The translations under genes and the position numbers were made by a program. A model generated the notes under the pieces. That model made no database searches, was not told the DNA's origin, and worked only from the letters and a program-made list of their open reading frames with translations. DNA of 64,000 nucleotides. It comes from DATEDA01 sp963827595 (GTDB taxonomy: Bacteria > Pseudomonadota > Gammaproteobacteria > Burkholderiales > SG8-39). Shown piece after piece: positions 38,157 to 47,433 of this stretch (positions within the stretch are counted from its first letter, which is position 1; each line of letters opens with the position of its first letter). The stretch is taken from assembly GCA_963827595.1 (NCBI GenBank), contig CAWHBT010000002.1, forward strand, positions 1 through 64,000. The letters are read 5' to 3'.

Positions 38157-38972
38157 CTAGCGCTGTGCGTTCACGCTGATCGGCACCGTCACATCGCCGC
38201 GCTGGACCTCGGCCGTGAACGGCCCCTGCAGCCCGCGGCTCTGCAGGATGCGTGCGACATCGGCTTCGCTCGTCACGACCTCGCCGTTCACCGAGCGGAC
38301 CACGTCCCCGGGCATGAGCCCGAACCGCTCGAGCAGGCTTCCCGGCGGCACGCTCTGGATCACCAGCCCCTGCGGAGCACCGCCAGGCGCCGCCGGTGCG
38401 TCCGGCGCCCCGGGCGCGGCCACAGAGCCCGGTGCCGGCGCGGGTGCGGCGACTGGCGCCGGGCTCGACGTCCGCGCGCGGCGCGGCGGCACACGGGGCG
38501 GCGGTGCTACAGCCACAATCTCGGGTTCCTGGAGGTCCAGCCGCTCGAGCGCGCCGTTCCGGCGCAGCACCACATGGCGGGGATGCACGGCATCCAGGAC
38601 GACGCCCGGAACGATCTCGCCGCCGACGCGCGCCGTTTCGTCACGATCGCCGGTATTGACGATCACCATCGTCGGCGCGTTGGCGCCCCCCGCGAGTACC
38701 CCCTTGAGCTTGATATTGAGAGTGCTCACGGCCTCGCCGCGAGCACCCACAGGTGCGGTCCCGAAGAGATGCGCGTCCGAGAGCGCTTGGGCGGCGGCAC
38801 CGAGCTGCACGCGCTCGAGCCGGGGGACCGCCGGTCCCTCCACGGCGGCCGCGAAGTACAGCAGCCACCGCGCTGCCAGCCAGCCCGCGAGGACGAGCAG
38901 CGCGAGCACGGCAAGGGTCGGCACCGCTTCGACGAGCGGGTCGACGACACGTCGTGCGCGAGCAAGATTCAC
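38157..38972 (-). CDS. gspC: Type II secretion protein GspC
   Basis: 271 aa. One N-terminal transmembrane helix (about 18-42), then the HR domain (LSDAHLFGTAP, LNIKLKGVLAGGANAPTMVIV). A Pro/Ala-rich linker leads to a C-terminal PDZ domain (VIQSVPPGSLLERFGLMPGDVVRSVNGE). It links the inner-membrane platform to GspD and takes part in substrate recognition. The order C-D-E-F after G-N is a common betaproteobacterial variant. Confidence 0.92.
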   Translation of the reverse strand: MNLARARRVVDPLVEAVPTLAVLALLVLAGWLAARWLLYFAAAVEGPAVPRLERVQLGAAAQALSDAHLFGTAPVGARGEAVSTLNIKLKGVLAGGANAPTMVIVNTGDRDETARVGGEIVPGVVLDAVHPRHVVLRRNGALERLDLQEPEIVAVAPPPRVPPRRARTSSPAPVAAPAPAPGSVAAPGAPDAPAAPGGAPQGLVIQSVPPGSLLERFGLMPGDVVRSVNGEVVTSEADVARILQSRGLQGPFTAEVQRGDVTVPISVNAQR

Positions 38973-39760
38973 GCGGGCCCCCGCGGCAGGACGGCGATCT
39001 CGAAGGCGACCGCGCCGTCGCCCCGATCGTGGCCGAGCACGAGGAGCAGCGGACCGAGTCGATCGCGATAGGCCAGCTCGGAACTCGCGGTGCCGCGCAG
39101 CCGCAGCGCGCCGCCTGCGCCCACTTCGCCTGCGGCATTCAACTGCAGGGGGCCGCGCAGCGTCGTGACACTCAGCCGCGCCGCCGCGCCGGGCACCGCC
39201 TGCAGGAGGCAGCGGAAGTCACCGAGCGGCGACGCCGCGGTCGATGCGTTCTGCCAGACGAGCTCCGCATCGCCGGCAGCTCCGTGCGGCCCGAGATCGA
39301 GCTTCCGGGTACTGAATACCAATGTGCCGCCCGGGCTCCAGCCGCGGAGCGGGCGGACGCCCTCGGCAATGGCCGCCACCGGAAGTGTCACCTCGGCGTC
39401 CCGCAGCGCGAGACCGGACGCGCGGCGCACGATGACAATCTCCCCGGTCGCCGTGCCGTCGAAACGAACCTTGAACGCCAGCTCGCCCGCGAAGATCCGC
39501 ACCGGCAGCCAGCGCCACGAGGCGCCTTTCAGCACCACTTCGCCCCGGTCGACGCGCAGAACGAGATCGCCGCGTCCCGCCCACGCGCTCCCGCTCGCCG
39601 CGACCACGCGCACGTGGCCGTCGGTCGCGTGCGCAGCAGCGGCGGCAGCCCACCGCGCCGGAAGCGCCGCGAAGACGGTGATCGCGAACGCCGCGACGAA
39701 CAGCGCCGCGTGCCACCAGCGCAGACGTGCGCTTCTGGGTCTCGCTATGCCCCGTCGCAT
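38969..39760 (-). CDS. gspN: Type II secretion protein GspN
   Basis: 263 aa from the ATG at 39760 (MRRGIARPRSARLRWWHAALF). One transmembrane helix (about 16-37) is followed by a beta-rich periplasmic domain (GEVVLKGASWRWLPVRIFAGELAFKVRF, LPVAAIAEGVRPLRGWSPGG, GPLQLNAAGEV), the usual GspN pattern. It is a non-universal T2SS component of unclear function. Its start overlaps the gspM stop (TGATG), and its end overlaps the gspC start. Confidence 0.85.
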   Translation of the reverse strand: MRRGIARPRSARLRWWHAALFVAAFAITVFAALPARWAAAAAAHATDGHVRVVAASGSAWAGRGDLVLRVDRGEVVLKGASWRWLPVRIFAGELAFKVRFDGTATGEIVIVRRASGLALRDAEVTLPVAAIAEGVRPLRGWSPGGTLVFSTRKLDLGPHGAAGDAELVWQNASTAASPLGDFRCLLQAVPGAAARLSVTTLRGPLQLNAAGEVGAGGALRLRGTASSELAYRDRLGPLLLVLGHDRGDGAVAFEIAVLPRGPA

Positions 39761-40257
39761 CAGTTTCGTGGCCCCTGCAGCACCAGCGTTTCGACTTGAA
39801 CGCTCCCGGGCTCGCCAGCCGGTTTCAACGCGATCGTCGCGATCACGAGTCCATGCGACTCCGCGAGCTGCGCGATCGCGCGCACTAACGCATCGAACGG
39901 AACGACGCCCAGATTCACCTGCACTCGGCCCCCGCCCAGGAGCGCGACGCCGGTGACGCGGGTGCCGACACCGGCGTCCTTCAGCACTTGCTCGATCACG
40001 GGCTGCGACGGCGTTACGTCGCCACGCGCACGCGCCGCGGTGCCCAGCCGCGCTACGTCCGCGGCTTGCAGCGCGACCTGCTGGGCCTGGGCGCGAAGCG
40101 TCGGAATTGCGGCGATCAACCGGACGCGCTCGGTCTCGAGCGGCGCCCAGACGTACGCCCAGAGCACCGCCACCGCGAGCAGCGCGCCACCCAGCGCGAT
40201 GAGCGCACGCTCGCGCGCGTTTCTTCCCTGCCACCACTCGCGCCATCGGCCCAGCAT
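39760..40257 (-). CDS. gspM: Type II secretion protein GspM
   Basis: 165 aa. A short cytoplasmic N-terminus and one transmembrane helix (about 17-40, ALIALGGALLAVAVLWAYVW) lead to a coiled-coil segment and a ferredoxin-like periplasmic domain (VQVNLGVVPFDALVRAIAQLAESHGLVIA). GspM partners GspL in the inner-membrane platform. It lies 1 bp after gspL. Confidence 0.9.
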   Translation of the reverse strand: MLGRWREWWQGRNARERALIALGGALLAVAVLWAYVWAPLETERVRLIAAIPTLRAQAQQVALQAADVARLGTAARARGDVTPSQPVIEQVLKDAGVGTRVTGVALLGGGRVQVNLGVVPFDALVRAIAQLAESHGLVIATIALKPAGEPGSVQVETLVLQGPRN

Positions 40258-40258
40258 T

Positions 40259-41515
40259 CTACGTCCCCTCCGCGGTCACCCGGAGCGTCGCGACCGAGGC
40301 ACCACCGCCGGTCGCAATGCCCTCGACGCGCACCCGCAGGCCCGGGACCTGCAACCGGCTCGCGAGACGCTCGCGCGTCTCCCCCGGCGTGACCGGCACC
40401 TGCAGCTCGATCTCCCCGCGCTCGAACTTGAGCGACCGCGGGCTGCCGCTGAACGTAGCCAGGACCGGTGAGAGCTTGACCAGCATCGGCACGAGGTCGG
40501 CGACGTCGGCCTCGCCAGCGCCTCGCCGCAGCTCGGCGACGTTCCGGCGCATCTGTAGCGCCGGATCGACAACGGCTTTCGCCTCAGGGAACGCCGCTCG
40601 GAAGAGGCGGTCCGCCTCGCTTCGCAGCGCGCGGGCCTCGAACGCGAGCCGCGCCCAATCGCCGACCGTCAGGAGCACGTGGATGACGACGATCGCCCCG
40701 AGCAGAATTGCTGCGGGCCTGAGCCTTGCCACCCATGCGGCGTCGGTCCAGCCGCCTGCCTGTGCTCCATGGAGCAGATCCGGGCACGCGGCGGTGTCGG
40801 CATCGGACTCCTCGGGCGTCCACGCTCCGGCGAGCGCGACGGGAACGTGCAGTGATCCGCTCCATCTCGCGACGTCCGGGGGCTCGGCTCCTTCCGCGAG
40901 CAGCACGCGCACGGCCCGCGGCGGCCTGCCGCGCGCACGCCACTCGTCGGCCGCGAGCGTCAGCGCGAGCGGCGCCTGGCCGTCCACCGCGGCGTCGAGC
41001 GTCACCGCCTCGATGCCATCGAAGGTCACGAACCCGCCGTTGCCCGACCAGACGAGTGTCCAGACGCCGTCGTGTTCCCCGAGCAGCGCGCTCTCGACTA
41101 TCGCCCGGTCAGGCGAGACGCCCAACGCCTCCAGCTCGCCGACCGCCGCCGCGAGCCACGCCCGATCCAGCACGGCGACCAGGCGCGCGCCGTCGCGCGT
41201 CTCGTCGAGCACCACGGCGTGGAGCTCCTCGGGCACGGTCACGACCGCGTCCTCGACCGCGAACGGCGCGAGCTTCGTGAGCCGCCCTGCCGGGCCCGCC
41301 GGAAGCTGCGCGCGCACGAACCCGACGCGGCTGACCGGGAGGACCAGGATGATCTCGTCGGCGCCTGGCAGCTCCGCGAGCCGCGTCACACCGGCCCGCC
41401 TGCGCCCGCGTGTCTGCAGCGCCCACCGGAACGGCGGCTCGTTGCGCGTGATCCGATCCCGCCAGCGATCCGGGAGGTGGATCTGGAGGACTCGCTTCGC
41501 GCCGCGCCTCGCCAT
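40259..41515 (-). CDS. gspL: Type II secretion protein GspL
   Basis: 418 aa. The cytoplasmic actin-like domain (about 1-250) has EIILVLPVSRVGFVRAQLP and VEDAVVTVPEELHAVV. A transmembrane helix (about 271-290, AAILLGAIVVIHVLLTVG) is followed by a periplasmic ferredoxin-like domain (LAELRRGAGEADVADLVPML, VEGIATGGG). It binds GspE and GspM. It lies 8 bp after gspK. Confidence 0.9.
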   Translation of the reverse strand: MARRGAKRVLQIHLPDRWRDRITRNEPPFRWALQTRGRRRAGVTRLAELPGADEIILVLPVSRVGFVRAQLPAGPAGRLTKLAPFAVEDAVVTVPEELHAVVLDETRDGARLVAVLDRAWLAAAVGELEALGVSPDRAIVESALLGEHDGVWTLVWSGNGGFVTFDGIEAVTLDAAVDGQAPLALTLAADEWRARGRPPRAVRVLLAEGAEPPDVARWSGSLHVPVALAGAWTPEESDADTAACPDLLHGAQAGGWTDAAWVARLRPAAILLGAIVVIHVLLTVGDWARLAFEARALRSEADRLFRAAFPEAKAVVDPALQMRRNVAELRRGAGEADVADLVPMLVKLSPVLATFSGSPRSLKFERGEIELQVPVTPGETRERLASRLQVPGLRVRVEGIATGGGASVATLRVTAEGT

Positions 41516-41523
41516 CGGTCACC

Positions 41524-42447
41524 TCAGATCGCGACCTGGGAGAGCGCCACGAGCGCTGGAAGGCGGCCCTCGCCGCGCTGGAAAAGCGCGCGATACCCGA
41601 CGACGACTCGCCCGAGGCGCACCGTGGCGTCGGCGCTGAAGTACCGGCTCTTGACGTCGAGCTGCACGCCGACCGATCCCGAGGGCGACCGGGAGAGCGC
41701 GCGCAGGAATTCCTCCCGGCTCTGGAAGGGCTTCGTCCTCCGCCGCTCGACGACGCGCGCCATTTCCTCCGCGCTGAAACCCGGCAAGAGCGCCTGCAGG
41801 ACCTGCACCGGGGCGGTGTTGACGTTGACCAGCGTCTCCTCCGGAAGCGCGGTGACGAACGGCGCGAGCCGGGCGAGGATGTCGGCGCTGAAGCCTCTGA
41901 CGCGCACAAGTTCCCCAAGATCGACGACGCGACGGCCGGCGGTGCGGTAGGGCGGATCGAGCGCGAGGTAGTACCGGTCCTCGGCACCGTTCGGCTGCGT
42001 GACCTCGTCATCGGCGTCGAGCCAATCGACCACCGCCTCCGCGAGGCCCGCGGGCAGCCCCAGCGCGGCGAGCAGCCGCTGAAACGCGACGAGGTCGTGC
42101 GGGGCCACGCCGCCCTCGCGGGCGAGGTTGTTCACGTTGAACTTGGCTTGCTCGTCGGACATTGTGCCGGCGACCTGCGCCTGCTCGGCGGGGAACGGCG
42201 GCATGCGGCGCGCCCAGATCTCGCCGAGATGATCGAGCGCCGGGTCGTCCTCGGCGAGGATCGTCGCGGCCCAGCTGGCGGCGGCACGCGCGAGTGCATC
42301 GGCCTGCGCGCGTACCGCGAGGTTCTCGACCTGGCGCAGCCAAAGCGATTGCTGCCAGAGGATGTACGTCGCGGCGCTGGTCGCGAGGGCAACGACGAGC
42401 ACCGCCATGACCACCGCCACCCCGCGCTGGGTTCGCGTCGGGGTCAC
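41524..42447 (-). CDS. gspK: Type II secretion minor pseudopilin GspK
   Basis: 307 aa from the GTG at 42447, which overlaps the gspJ stop (GTGA). The N-terminal segment TQRGVAVVMAVLVVALATSAA is the prepilin-like helix. The long alpha domain includes NVNNLAREGG, DWLDADDEVTQPNGAEDRYY, LVRVRGFSADI and NVNTAPVQVLQALLPGF, classic GspK motifs. It caps the pseudopilus tip with GspI and GspJ. Confidence 0.93.
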   Translation of the reverse strand: MTPTRTQRGVAVVMAVLVVALATSAATYILWQQSLWLRQVENLAVRAQADALARAAASWAATILAEDDPALDHLGEIWARRMPPFPAEQAQVAGTMSDEQAKFNVNNLAREGGVAPHDLVAFQRLLAALGLPAGLAEAVVDWLDADDEVTQPNGAEDRYYLALDPPYRTAGRRVVDLGELVRVRGFSADILARLAPFVTALPEETLVNVNTAPVQVLQALLPGFSAEEMARVVERRRTKPFQSREEFLRALSRSPSGSVGVQLDVKSRYFSADATVRLGRVVVGYRALFQRGEGRLPALVALSQVAI

Positions 42448-43064
42448 AGCGCGGACCTCACCGCGGTGGGAAGGCGGCGCGTGATGCGCTCCCCGGAGGC
42501 GAGCGTGACGCCCACCTCGATGCCGGCCGGAATCTCGGTCTCCGGACTGGTCGTCCCGGCCGGCGGCCAGGCCACGTGCCACTGTCCGCTGCGGTCCAGG
42601 TAGCGCAGATCCAGGGCGCTCACGTTGCGCAACACGGCTATCGCGCGGGGCTCGCTCCGCGGCGCCCGATCGAGCTCGCTCCAGGACAGCAGCTCGACGA
42701 TGCCGCCACGGAGCCGGTAAGCGACCCGGCGCGGTGGGTCGGTCGCACCGGGATCGACGGCGAAGCCGGTGCGGGTCAGCATCACTGCGGCGTCAGCCGC
42801 GCCCCCGGGCGTGGCGTTGCCGACGAGCGCGGGCGAGACCGCATTGCTGGCATCGCGGACCGGACGCGGCGTGGACGCGGCGAAGTCCTGTTCGAGCCGG
42901 GTGAAGAAGAGCGCGATCTCGCGCCATTTGCGGTCCTCTTGCTCGATCCGACCACGGCTCTCGAGCACGACGGTCAACGCGCGGTAAGCGAACGCGGACA
43001 TCACGCCGAAGATCGTGATGGCGACGAGGAGCTCGATCAACGTGAGACCGCGCGCGCCGCGCAT
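42444..43064 (-). CDS. gspJ: Type II secretion minor pseudopilin GspJ
   Basis: 206 aa. Prepilin peptidase site RG/LTLIELLVAITIFGVMS, with Leu where most pseudopilins have Phe after the cleaved Gly. It continues with EQEDRKWREIALFFTRLEQDF and a C-terminal beta domain (LRNVSALDLRYLDRSGQWHVAWP). Tip pseudopilin of the I-J-K complex. It starts 4 bp downstream of gspI. Confidence 0.92.
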   Translation of the reverse strand: MRGARGLTLIELLVAITIFGVMSAFAYRALTVVLESRGRIEQEDRKWREIALFFTRLEQDFAASTPRPVRDASNAVSPALVGNATPGGAADAAVMLTRTGFAVDPGATDPPRRVAYRLRGGIVELLSWSELDRAPRSEPRAIAVLRNVSALDLRYLDRSGQWHVAWPPAGTTSPETEIPAGIEVGVTLASGERITRRLPTAVRSAL

Positions 43065-43068
43065 GGCG

Positions 43069-43437
43069 TCATTGGCTCCGCACGGCGTACCCGACGAGCC
43101 TCGCTGCGGCGCGGTCCGGCGTGCGCACGGGGAACACCTGGACCTCGACGCGCCGGAAGCGCGGGTTGGGCGTCCCGGTCACCGACTCGCGCCAGACAAA
43201 CCGCACGCCGGCCTGATCGGCGTTCTCCTGACGCGTGCCGATGTCGGGCCAGACTGGCCGCATCGCGTACTCCGCCAACCGGTCCTGTGCAATCCACCCG
43301 GCGAGGAGCCGCTCCTTGAGCTCGAGGGTGGTGTCGGTGGCCACGCTTGCAGCCCGCACCGCGGCCGCGAGCGCGACTGCGAGGATCGCGAGCGCGACGA
43401 GAATCTCGATGAGCGTGAAGCCGCGGCGTGATCGCAT
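43069..43437 (-). CDS. gspI: Type II secretion minor pseudopilin GspI
   Basis: 122 aa from the ATG at 43437. Prepilin site RRG/FTLIEILVALAILAVALAA, then the family core (ELKERLLAGWIAQDRLAEYAMRP, NPRFRRVEVQVFPV). It is a minor pseudopilin that nucleates the tip complex. It lies about 10 bp after gspH. Confidence 0.92.
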   Translation of the reverse strand: MRSRRGFTLIEILVALAILAVALAAAVRAASVATDTTLELKERLLAGWIAQDRLAEYAMRPVWPDIGTRQENADQAGVRFVWRESVTGTPNPRFRRVEVQVFPVRTPDRAAARLVGYAVRSQ

Positions 43438-43448
43438 TCGCGCCCCCG

Positions 43449-43949
43449 TCAGTTCGCAGGCTCGTCGACCGACGGCGCGGTCACGCCGTTGGACGCGACC
43501 CACACGCGATGCTCACCGCGTGCGAGCGTGATGCGGAACGGATCGGCGAGGCCGGTCGGGGAAAGTACGATCGTCGGGTTCCCGCCGTGTGCGGTCGTGG
43601 GCGTCTCGATCAGGGCAACGCTTACGCCGGTGGGCAAGACGCGCGCCCGCAAACTCGCGTCGCCGTCCATTGGCTGCCAAGTCCGATCCGACCCGCGCTG
43701 CAGGAACTGGTAGCCCGCGTCGGTGCGCTGCCACGCGAGCGGCGCGCCGGTCGCGATCGCTTCGTCGCGGGCATGCGCGAGCAGCGCGGCCAGGCGCACC
43801 GCCTCCTCCCGCAGGCCCTGCCGCGCGTCGGGCGAGAGTTGCACCGCCACCAGCGAGACGAGGATCGCGATAATGACGACGACGACGAGCACCTCGAGGA
43901 GCGTGAAGCCGCGGGTGCGGGGCGGCGGATCAGTGATAGATATCCGCAT
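43449..43949 (-). CDS. gspH: Type II secretion minor pseudopilin GspH
   Basis: 166 aa from the ATG at 43949. Prepilin site TRG/FTLLEVLVVVVIIAILVSL, then GspH-like RLAALLAHARDEAIATGAPLAW and a C-terminal beta domain. Its start lies inside the last codons of gspG (20-bp overlap), which indicates translational coupling. Confidence 0.9.
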   Translation of the reverse strand: MRISITDPPPRTRGFTLLEVLVVVVIIAILVSLVAVQLSPDARQGLREEAVRLAALLAHARDEAIATGAPLAWQRTDAGYQFLQRGSDRTWQPMDGDASLRARVLPTGVSVALIETPTTAHGGNPTIVLSPTGLADPFRITLARGEHRVWVASNGVTAPSVDEPAN

Positions 43950-44373
43950 TGGTTCCCTCACCGCCGGCCTGGCCGTCAGCGCCCAGGCTGAAGACGTCGA
44001 TCTCGCTGCGCACACCCGGATTGAGGTACAGGTACTCCCGGCCCCACGGATCCTTCGGCACGCGGTCGAGGTAGCCGCCCTGCTTCCAGTTGACCGGGAT
44101 CGGCTGCGTCGCCGGCCGCTGAACGAGCGCCTGCAGCCCCTGCTCGGTCGACGGGTAGAAGGTATTGTCGAGGCGGTAGAGCTTGAGCGCCTGGTTGAGC
44201 GCTGCGATGTCGGCCTTCGCCGCGACCGCACGCGCTTCGTCGGGGCGGCTCATCACCTTGGGCACGATGATCGCCGCGAGGAGACCGAGGATGACGACGA
44301 CGACCATCACCTCGATCAGCGTGAACCCTCGCGGGTGCGACGCGGACCGCTCGATCACGGATGGTCGTTTCAT
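43930..44373 (-). CDS. gspG: Type II secretion major pseudopilin GspG
   Basis: 147 aa from the ATG at 44373 (MKRPSVIERSAS); an ATG at 44397 would add eight residues. Prepilin site PRG/FTLIEVMVVVVILGLLAAI. The major-pseudopilin body has YRLDNTFYPSTEQGLQALV, GGYLDRVPKDPWGREYLYLNPG and the calcium-site loop FSLGADGQAGGEGTNADIYH. It forms the pseudopilus shaft and is the first gene of the gsp operon. Confidence 0.95.
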   Translation of the reverse strand: MKRPSVIERSASHPRGFTLIEVMVVVVILGLLAAIIVPKVMSRPDEARAVAAKADIAALNQALKLYRLDNTFYPSTEQGLQALVQRPATQPIPVNWKQGGYLDRVPKDPWGREYLYLNPGVRSEIDVFSLGADGQAGGEGTNADIYH

Positions 44374-44897
44374 CGATCGAATGCTCTTCGAGGCCATGCG
44401 TGGGTGGCGTGAACGAGCCGGAAGCGGACCAACAGCGCGGGAGCCCGAACGATCGGGCGGCGCCACGACCAGCCGCACGCGGGTTGCTAGGTACTGGACC
44501 CGAGATTGCGCATCGCGAAACGCATCATCCTCGATCCTGCTTGAATCACTTCGCGAGCGTCATCCGGTGGTGCTGCCCGATCGCCGGCGCCAAGCCTTCG
44601 CGTCGGCCAGAACGTGTTTCTCTACCCCCTTCCGAACGCAACGACCATATCATAAGTCGGCCGGCCGCCGCAGCGAATATCCCCTACGAAGATCGACGCG
44701 TCTCGTCGTCATCGCCCCGGGGAACGACGGCCGAGCGGCCGCCGAGATGTCGACACTCAAACGGCGAGGGACGGGCGGGCGCGGCGCGGACGCCTGGACG
44801 GTCTGGGCGAGCGAGGTTGCCGCGGGTGAAGCGCCGCGTAATCCGACAGCGGATGCGCCGGTCGGGGTCCGCACCCTGTGAAGCGGGAGCGCCGCTG
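44374..44897. other. Intergenic region between glmU and gspG
   Basis: 524 bp without a supported gene. Both flanking genes are on the minus strand, so it contains the glmU 3' end signals and the gsp promoter (candidate at 44649-44677). The rest shows no repeat or RNA motif that I recognise. Confidence 0.45.
44649..44677 (-). promoter_or_regulatory. Candidate promoter for the gsp operon
   Basis: On the minus strand a good -10 box TATGAT (44649-44654) lies 17 bp from a weak -35 TTCGCT (44672-44677), about 280 bp upstream of the gspG start. Only the -10 is convincing. Confidence 0.3.
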
Positions 44898-46250
44898 CTA
44901 CTTCTTCTTTTGCGGGCGCTGCCACCGGGGGATGGAGACCTGTCGCACGCGCGAGATCGTGAGCTGGCCGGGCGGTGCGTCCTCGGTGAGCGTCGTGCCG
45001 GCGGCGAGCGTGGCTCCACGCCCGACGCGCACCGGCGCGACGAGCTGGGTGTCCGAGCCGATGAACACGTCGTCCTCGATGATCGTTCGGTGCTTGTTCG
45101 CACCGTCGTAGTTGCAAGTGATTGTTCCGGCGCCAACATTGACTTTGCTACCAATCGTTGTATCGCCGATATATGACAGATGGTTCGCCTTCGAGCCGGC
45201 CCCGATCTCGCTCGCCTTGACCTCGACGAAGTTGCCGATGTGCACGTCTTCGGCGAGCCGGACACCGGGGCGAAAGCGGGCGTAGGGGCCGACGCGACAG
45301 CGCTGCCCGATGCTCGACTCCTCGAGGTGGCAGAACGGCTCGATGCGCGTGTCGGGGCCGATGCGCACGTCCCGGAGCACGCAGTTCGCGCCGACCGACA
45401 CGCGGTCGCCGAGCGACACGTCGCCCTCGAACACGCAGTTGACGTCGATCGCCACGTCACGCCCGCACTCGAGCCGGCCCCGCACGTCGATGCGCGCGGG
45501 GTCGGCGAGCGATACGCCGGCGTCGAGCAGCTTTCCGGCGACGAGCCGCTGGTGCGCACGCTCGAGCTCGGCGAGCTGCCCCTTGCTGTTCACGCCGAGC
45601 GTCTCCCACGCCGCTCCGGGCTGCACCGCGCGGACCGGCACGCCTTCCTTGACCGCCAGGGCGACGATGTCGGTGAGGTAGTACTCGCGCTGCGCATTCT
45701 CGTTGCGGAGACTCGCCAGCCAGCCCGCGAGGCGCTTCGTCGGCAGCGCCATGATGCCGGTGTTCACCTCGCGGATCGCGCGCTCCGCGGGCGACGCGTC
45801 CTTCTCCTCGACGATGCGCCTGACCGCGCCGCCCTCGCGGACGATCCGGCCATACCCCGACGGGTCGTCGAGCTCGACGGTCAGCATCGCCATGCCCTCG
45901 GCCGCGGCGGCGACGAGCTGCCGGAGCGTCTCGGCCCGGGTGAGCGGGACATCGCCGTAGAGCACGAGCGTATGCGCGCCCTGCCCGAGCGCGGGCAGCG
46001 CCTGCTGGAGCGCGTGGCCCGTGCCGAGCTGCGGCTCCTGCTTGACCCACGCGAGCGTCTCGTCGCCGATCGCCTCGCGCACCGCTTCGCCACCGTAGCC
46101 GTACACCACGGCGATCCGGGCGGGGCCGAGCGCGCGGGCGCAGTCGAGGACGTGGGCGAGGAGCGGACGACCGGCCAAGCGGTGCAGGACCTTGGGCAGG
46201 TCGGAGTGCATCCGTTTGCCCTGGCCGGCGGCCAGGATGACGACGTTCAC
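44898..46250 (-). CDS. glmU: Bifunctional UDP-GlcNAc pyrophosphorylase/GlcN-1-P acetyltransferase
   Basis: 450 aa from GTG 46250. The N-terminal uridyltransferase domain starts MNVVILAAGQGKRMHSDLPKVLH and has YGDVPLTRAETL, DDPSGYGRIVRE and NTGIMALP. The C-terminal left-handed beta-helix acetyltransferase has CVFEGDVSLGDRVSVGANCVL, HLSYIGDTTIGSKVNVGAGTITCNYDGANKHRT and GAGTTLTEDAPPG. It makes UDP-GlcNAc for peptidoglycan, LPS and the EPS precursors. It is divergent from phnD. Confidence 0.96.
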   Translation of the reverse strand: MNVVILAAGQGKRMHSDLPKVLHRLAGRPLLAHVLDCARALGPARIAVVYGYGGEAVREAIGDETLAWVKQEPQLGTGHALQQALPALGQGAHTLVLYGDVPLTRAETLRQLVAAAAEGMAMLTVELDDPSGYGRIVREGGAVRRIVEEKDASPAERAIREVNTGIMALPTKRLAGWLASLRNENAQREYYLTDIVALAVKEGVPVRAVQPGAAWETLGVNSKGQLAELERAHQRLVAGKLLDAGVSLADPARIDVRGRLECGRDVAIDVNCVFEGDVSLGDRVSVGANCVLRDVRIGPDTRIEPFCHLEESSIGQRCRVGPYARFRPGVRLAEDVHIGNFVEVKASEIGAGSKANHLSYIGDTTIGSKVNVGAGTITCNYDGANKHRTIIEDDVFIGSDTQLVAPVRVGRGATLAAGTTLTEDAPPGQLTISRVRQVSIPRWQRPQKKK

Positions 46251-46413
46251 GGAAACTCCCTGTAACTTCCGCATGTTATCACGCACATCGAGGGACTTCT
46301 CGACGCCGGCGCGCGGCCGATCCGTGAACAATGGCGAAAAGCGGCGCGCGCCGATCGGCGGTACGGTCTTTGGGCTAGACTTCCGCGCCTCGACGCCCCA
46401 AAGGAGGAACTCC

Positions 46414-47433
46414 ATGCGCCGCCCGTTGCTCGCCGCGCTCGCCGCGGCCTGTTGCCTCCCGTTCGCCGCGCTCGCCCAGGACGCCTGCAAGAACCGGGGC
46501 GAGCTCGATCCGCTCTACTGCGACGAGAACGGCGACCTCGTCGCCGACCCGCCGAAGGACCCGAAGAAGTACCGCAACCCCTCGACGCTCGTCTTCACCT
46601 ACACGCCGGTCGAAGACCCGGCGGTGTACGAGAACATCTTCAAGCCGTTCACCGACTACCTCGGCAAGTGCGTCGGCAAGCGGGTCGTCTTCTACCAGGT
46701 GCAGTCGAACGCCTCCGAGATCGAGGCGATGCGCTCGGGCCGGCTCCACGTCGGCGGCTTCTCGACCGGGCCGACCAACTTCGCGGTCAACCTCGCCGGC
46801 GCGGTGCCGTTCGCGGTCAAGGGCGACGCGAAGGACTGGCAGGGCTACCAGCTGTGGTTCCTCGTCAAGAAGGATAGCCCGTACCAGAAGCTCTCGGACA
46901 TGAAGGGCAAGAAGGTCGCGCACGTGCAGCCGTCGTCCAACTCCGGGAACCTCGCGCCGCGCGCGCTGTTCCCGAAGGAGGGGCTCGTGCCCGACCAGGA
47001 CTACAAGGTGCTCTACTCGGGCAAGCACGACCAGACGGTGATGGGCGTCTTGAGCGGCGACTACGACGGCGGGCCGGTCGCCTCCGACGTGTTCAAGCGC
47101 ATGATCGAGCGCGGCCAGGTGAAGGAAGAGGACTTCCGCGTCATCTACCGTAGCCAGACCTTTCCGACCTCGTCGTTCGCGTATGCGCACGATCTCGAAC
47201 CGGCGCTGCGCGACAAGCTGCTGAAGTGCTTCTACGACTACCGCTTCCCGGCGGAGATGCAGAAGGCGTTCGGCGGCGCCGACCGCTTCTTCCCGATCAC
47301 CTACCAGAAGGACTGGGCGATCGTGCGGCAGGTGGCCGACGGCAGCGGCGAGAAGTTCAACAAGACCGCGTTCGAGAGCCTGCAGAAGCGCGAAGCGGAA
47401 GCGGCGGCGAAGAAGGCGGCGGCGACGAAGTGA
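46414..47433 (+). CDS. phnD: Phosphonate/phosphite-type ABC transporter substrate-binding protein
   Basis: 339 aa from the ATG at 46414, preceded by a strong ribosome-binding site (AAGGAGG at about 46401). Signal peptide MRRPLLAALAAACCLPFAALAQ. PhnD-fold motifs: TLVFTYTPVEDPAVYENIFKPF, FYQVQSNASEIEAMRSGRLHVGGFSTGPTNFAVN (the STG stretch lines the ligand pocket) and KKVAHVQPSSNSGNLAPRALF. A 30-residue N-terminal extension contains two Cys and a DENGD loop, and the C-terminus is Lys/Ala/Glu-rich. No C-P lyase or phosphite dehydrogenase gene is in the window, so the ligand (phosphonate, phosphite or similar) is open. It ends in a GTGA overlap with phnC. Confidence 0.9.
   Translation: MRRPLLAALAAACCLPFAALAQDACKNRGELDPLYCDENGDLVADPPKDPKKYRNPSTLVFTYTPVEDPAVYENIFKPFTDYLGKCVGKRVVFYQVQSNASEIEAMRSGRLHVGGFSTGPTNFAVNLAGAVPFAVKGDAKDWQGYQLWFLVKKDSPYQKLSDMKGKKVAHVQPSSNSGNLAPRALFPKEGLVPDQDYKVLYSGKHDQTVMGVLSGDYDGGPVASDVFKRMIERGQVKEEDFRVIYRSQTFPTSSFAYAHDLEPALRDKLLKCFYDYRFPAEMQKAFGGADRFFPITYQKDWAIVRQVADGSGEKFNKTAFESLQKREAEAAAKKAAATK

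Noticed and set aside
36010..38160. Plus-strand frames of 340-425 codons opposite gspD and gspE.
   Set aside because: Composition typical of antisense frames in high-GC genes; no start signal or motif.
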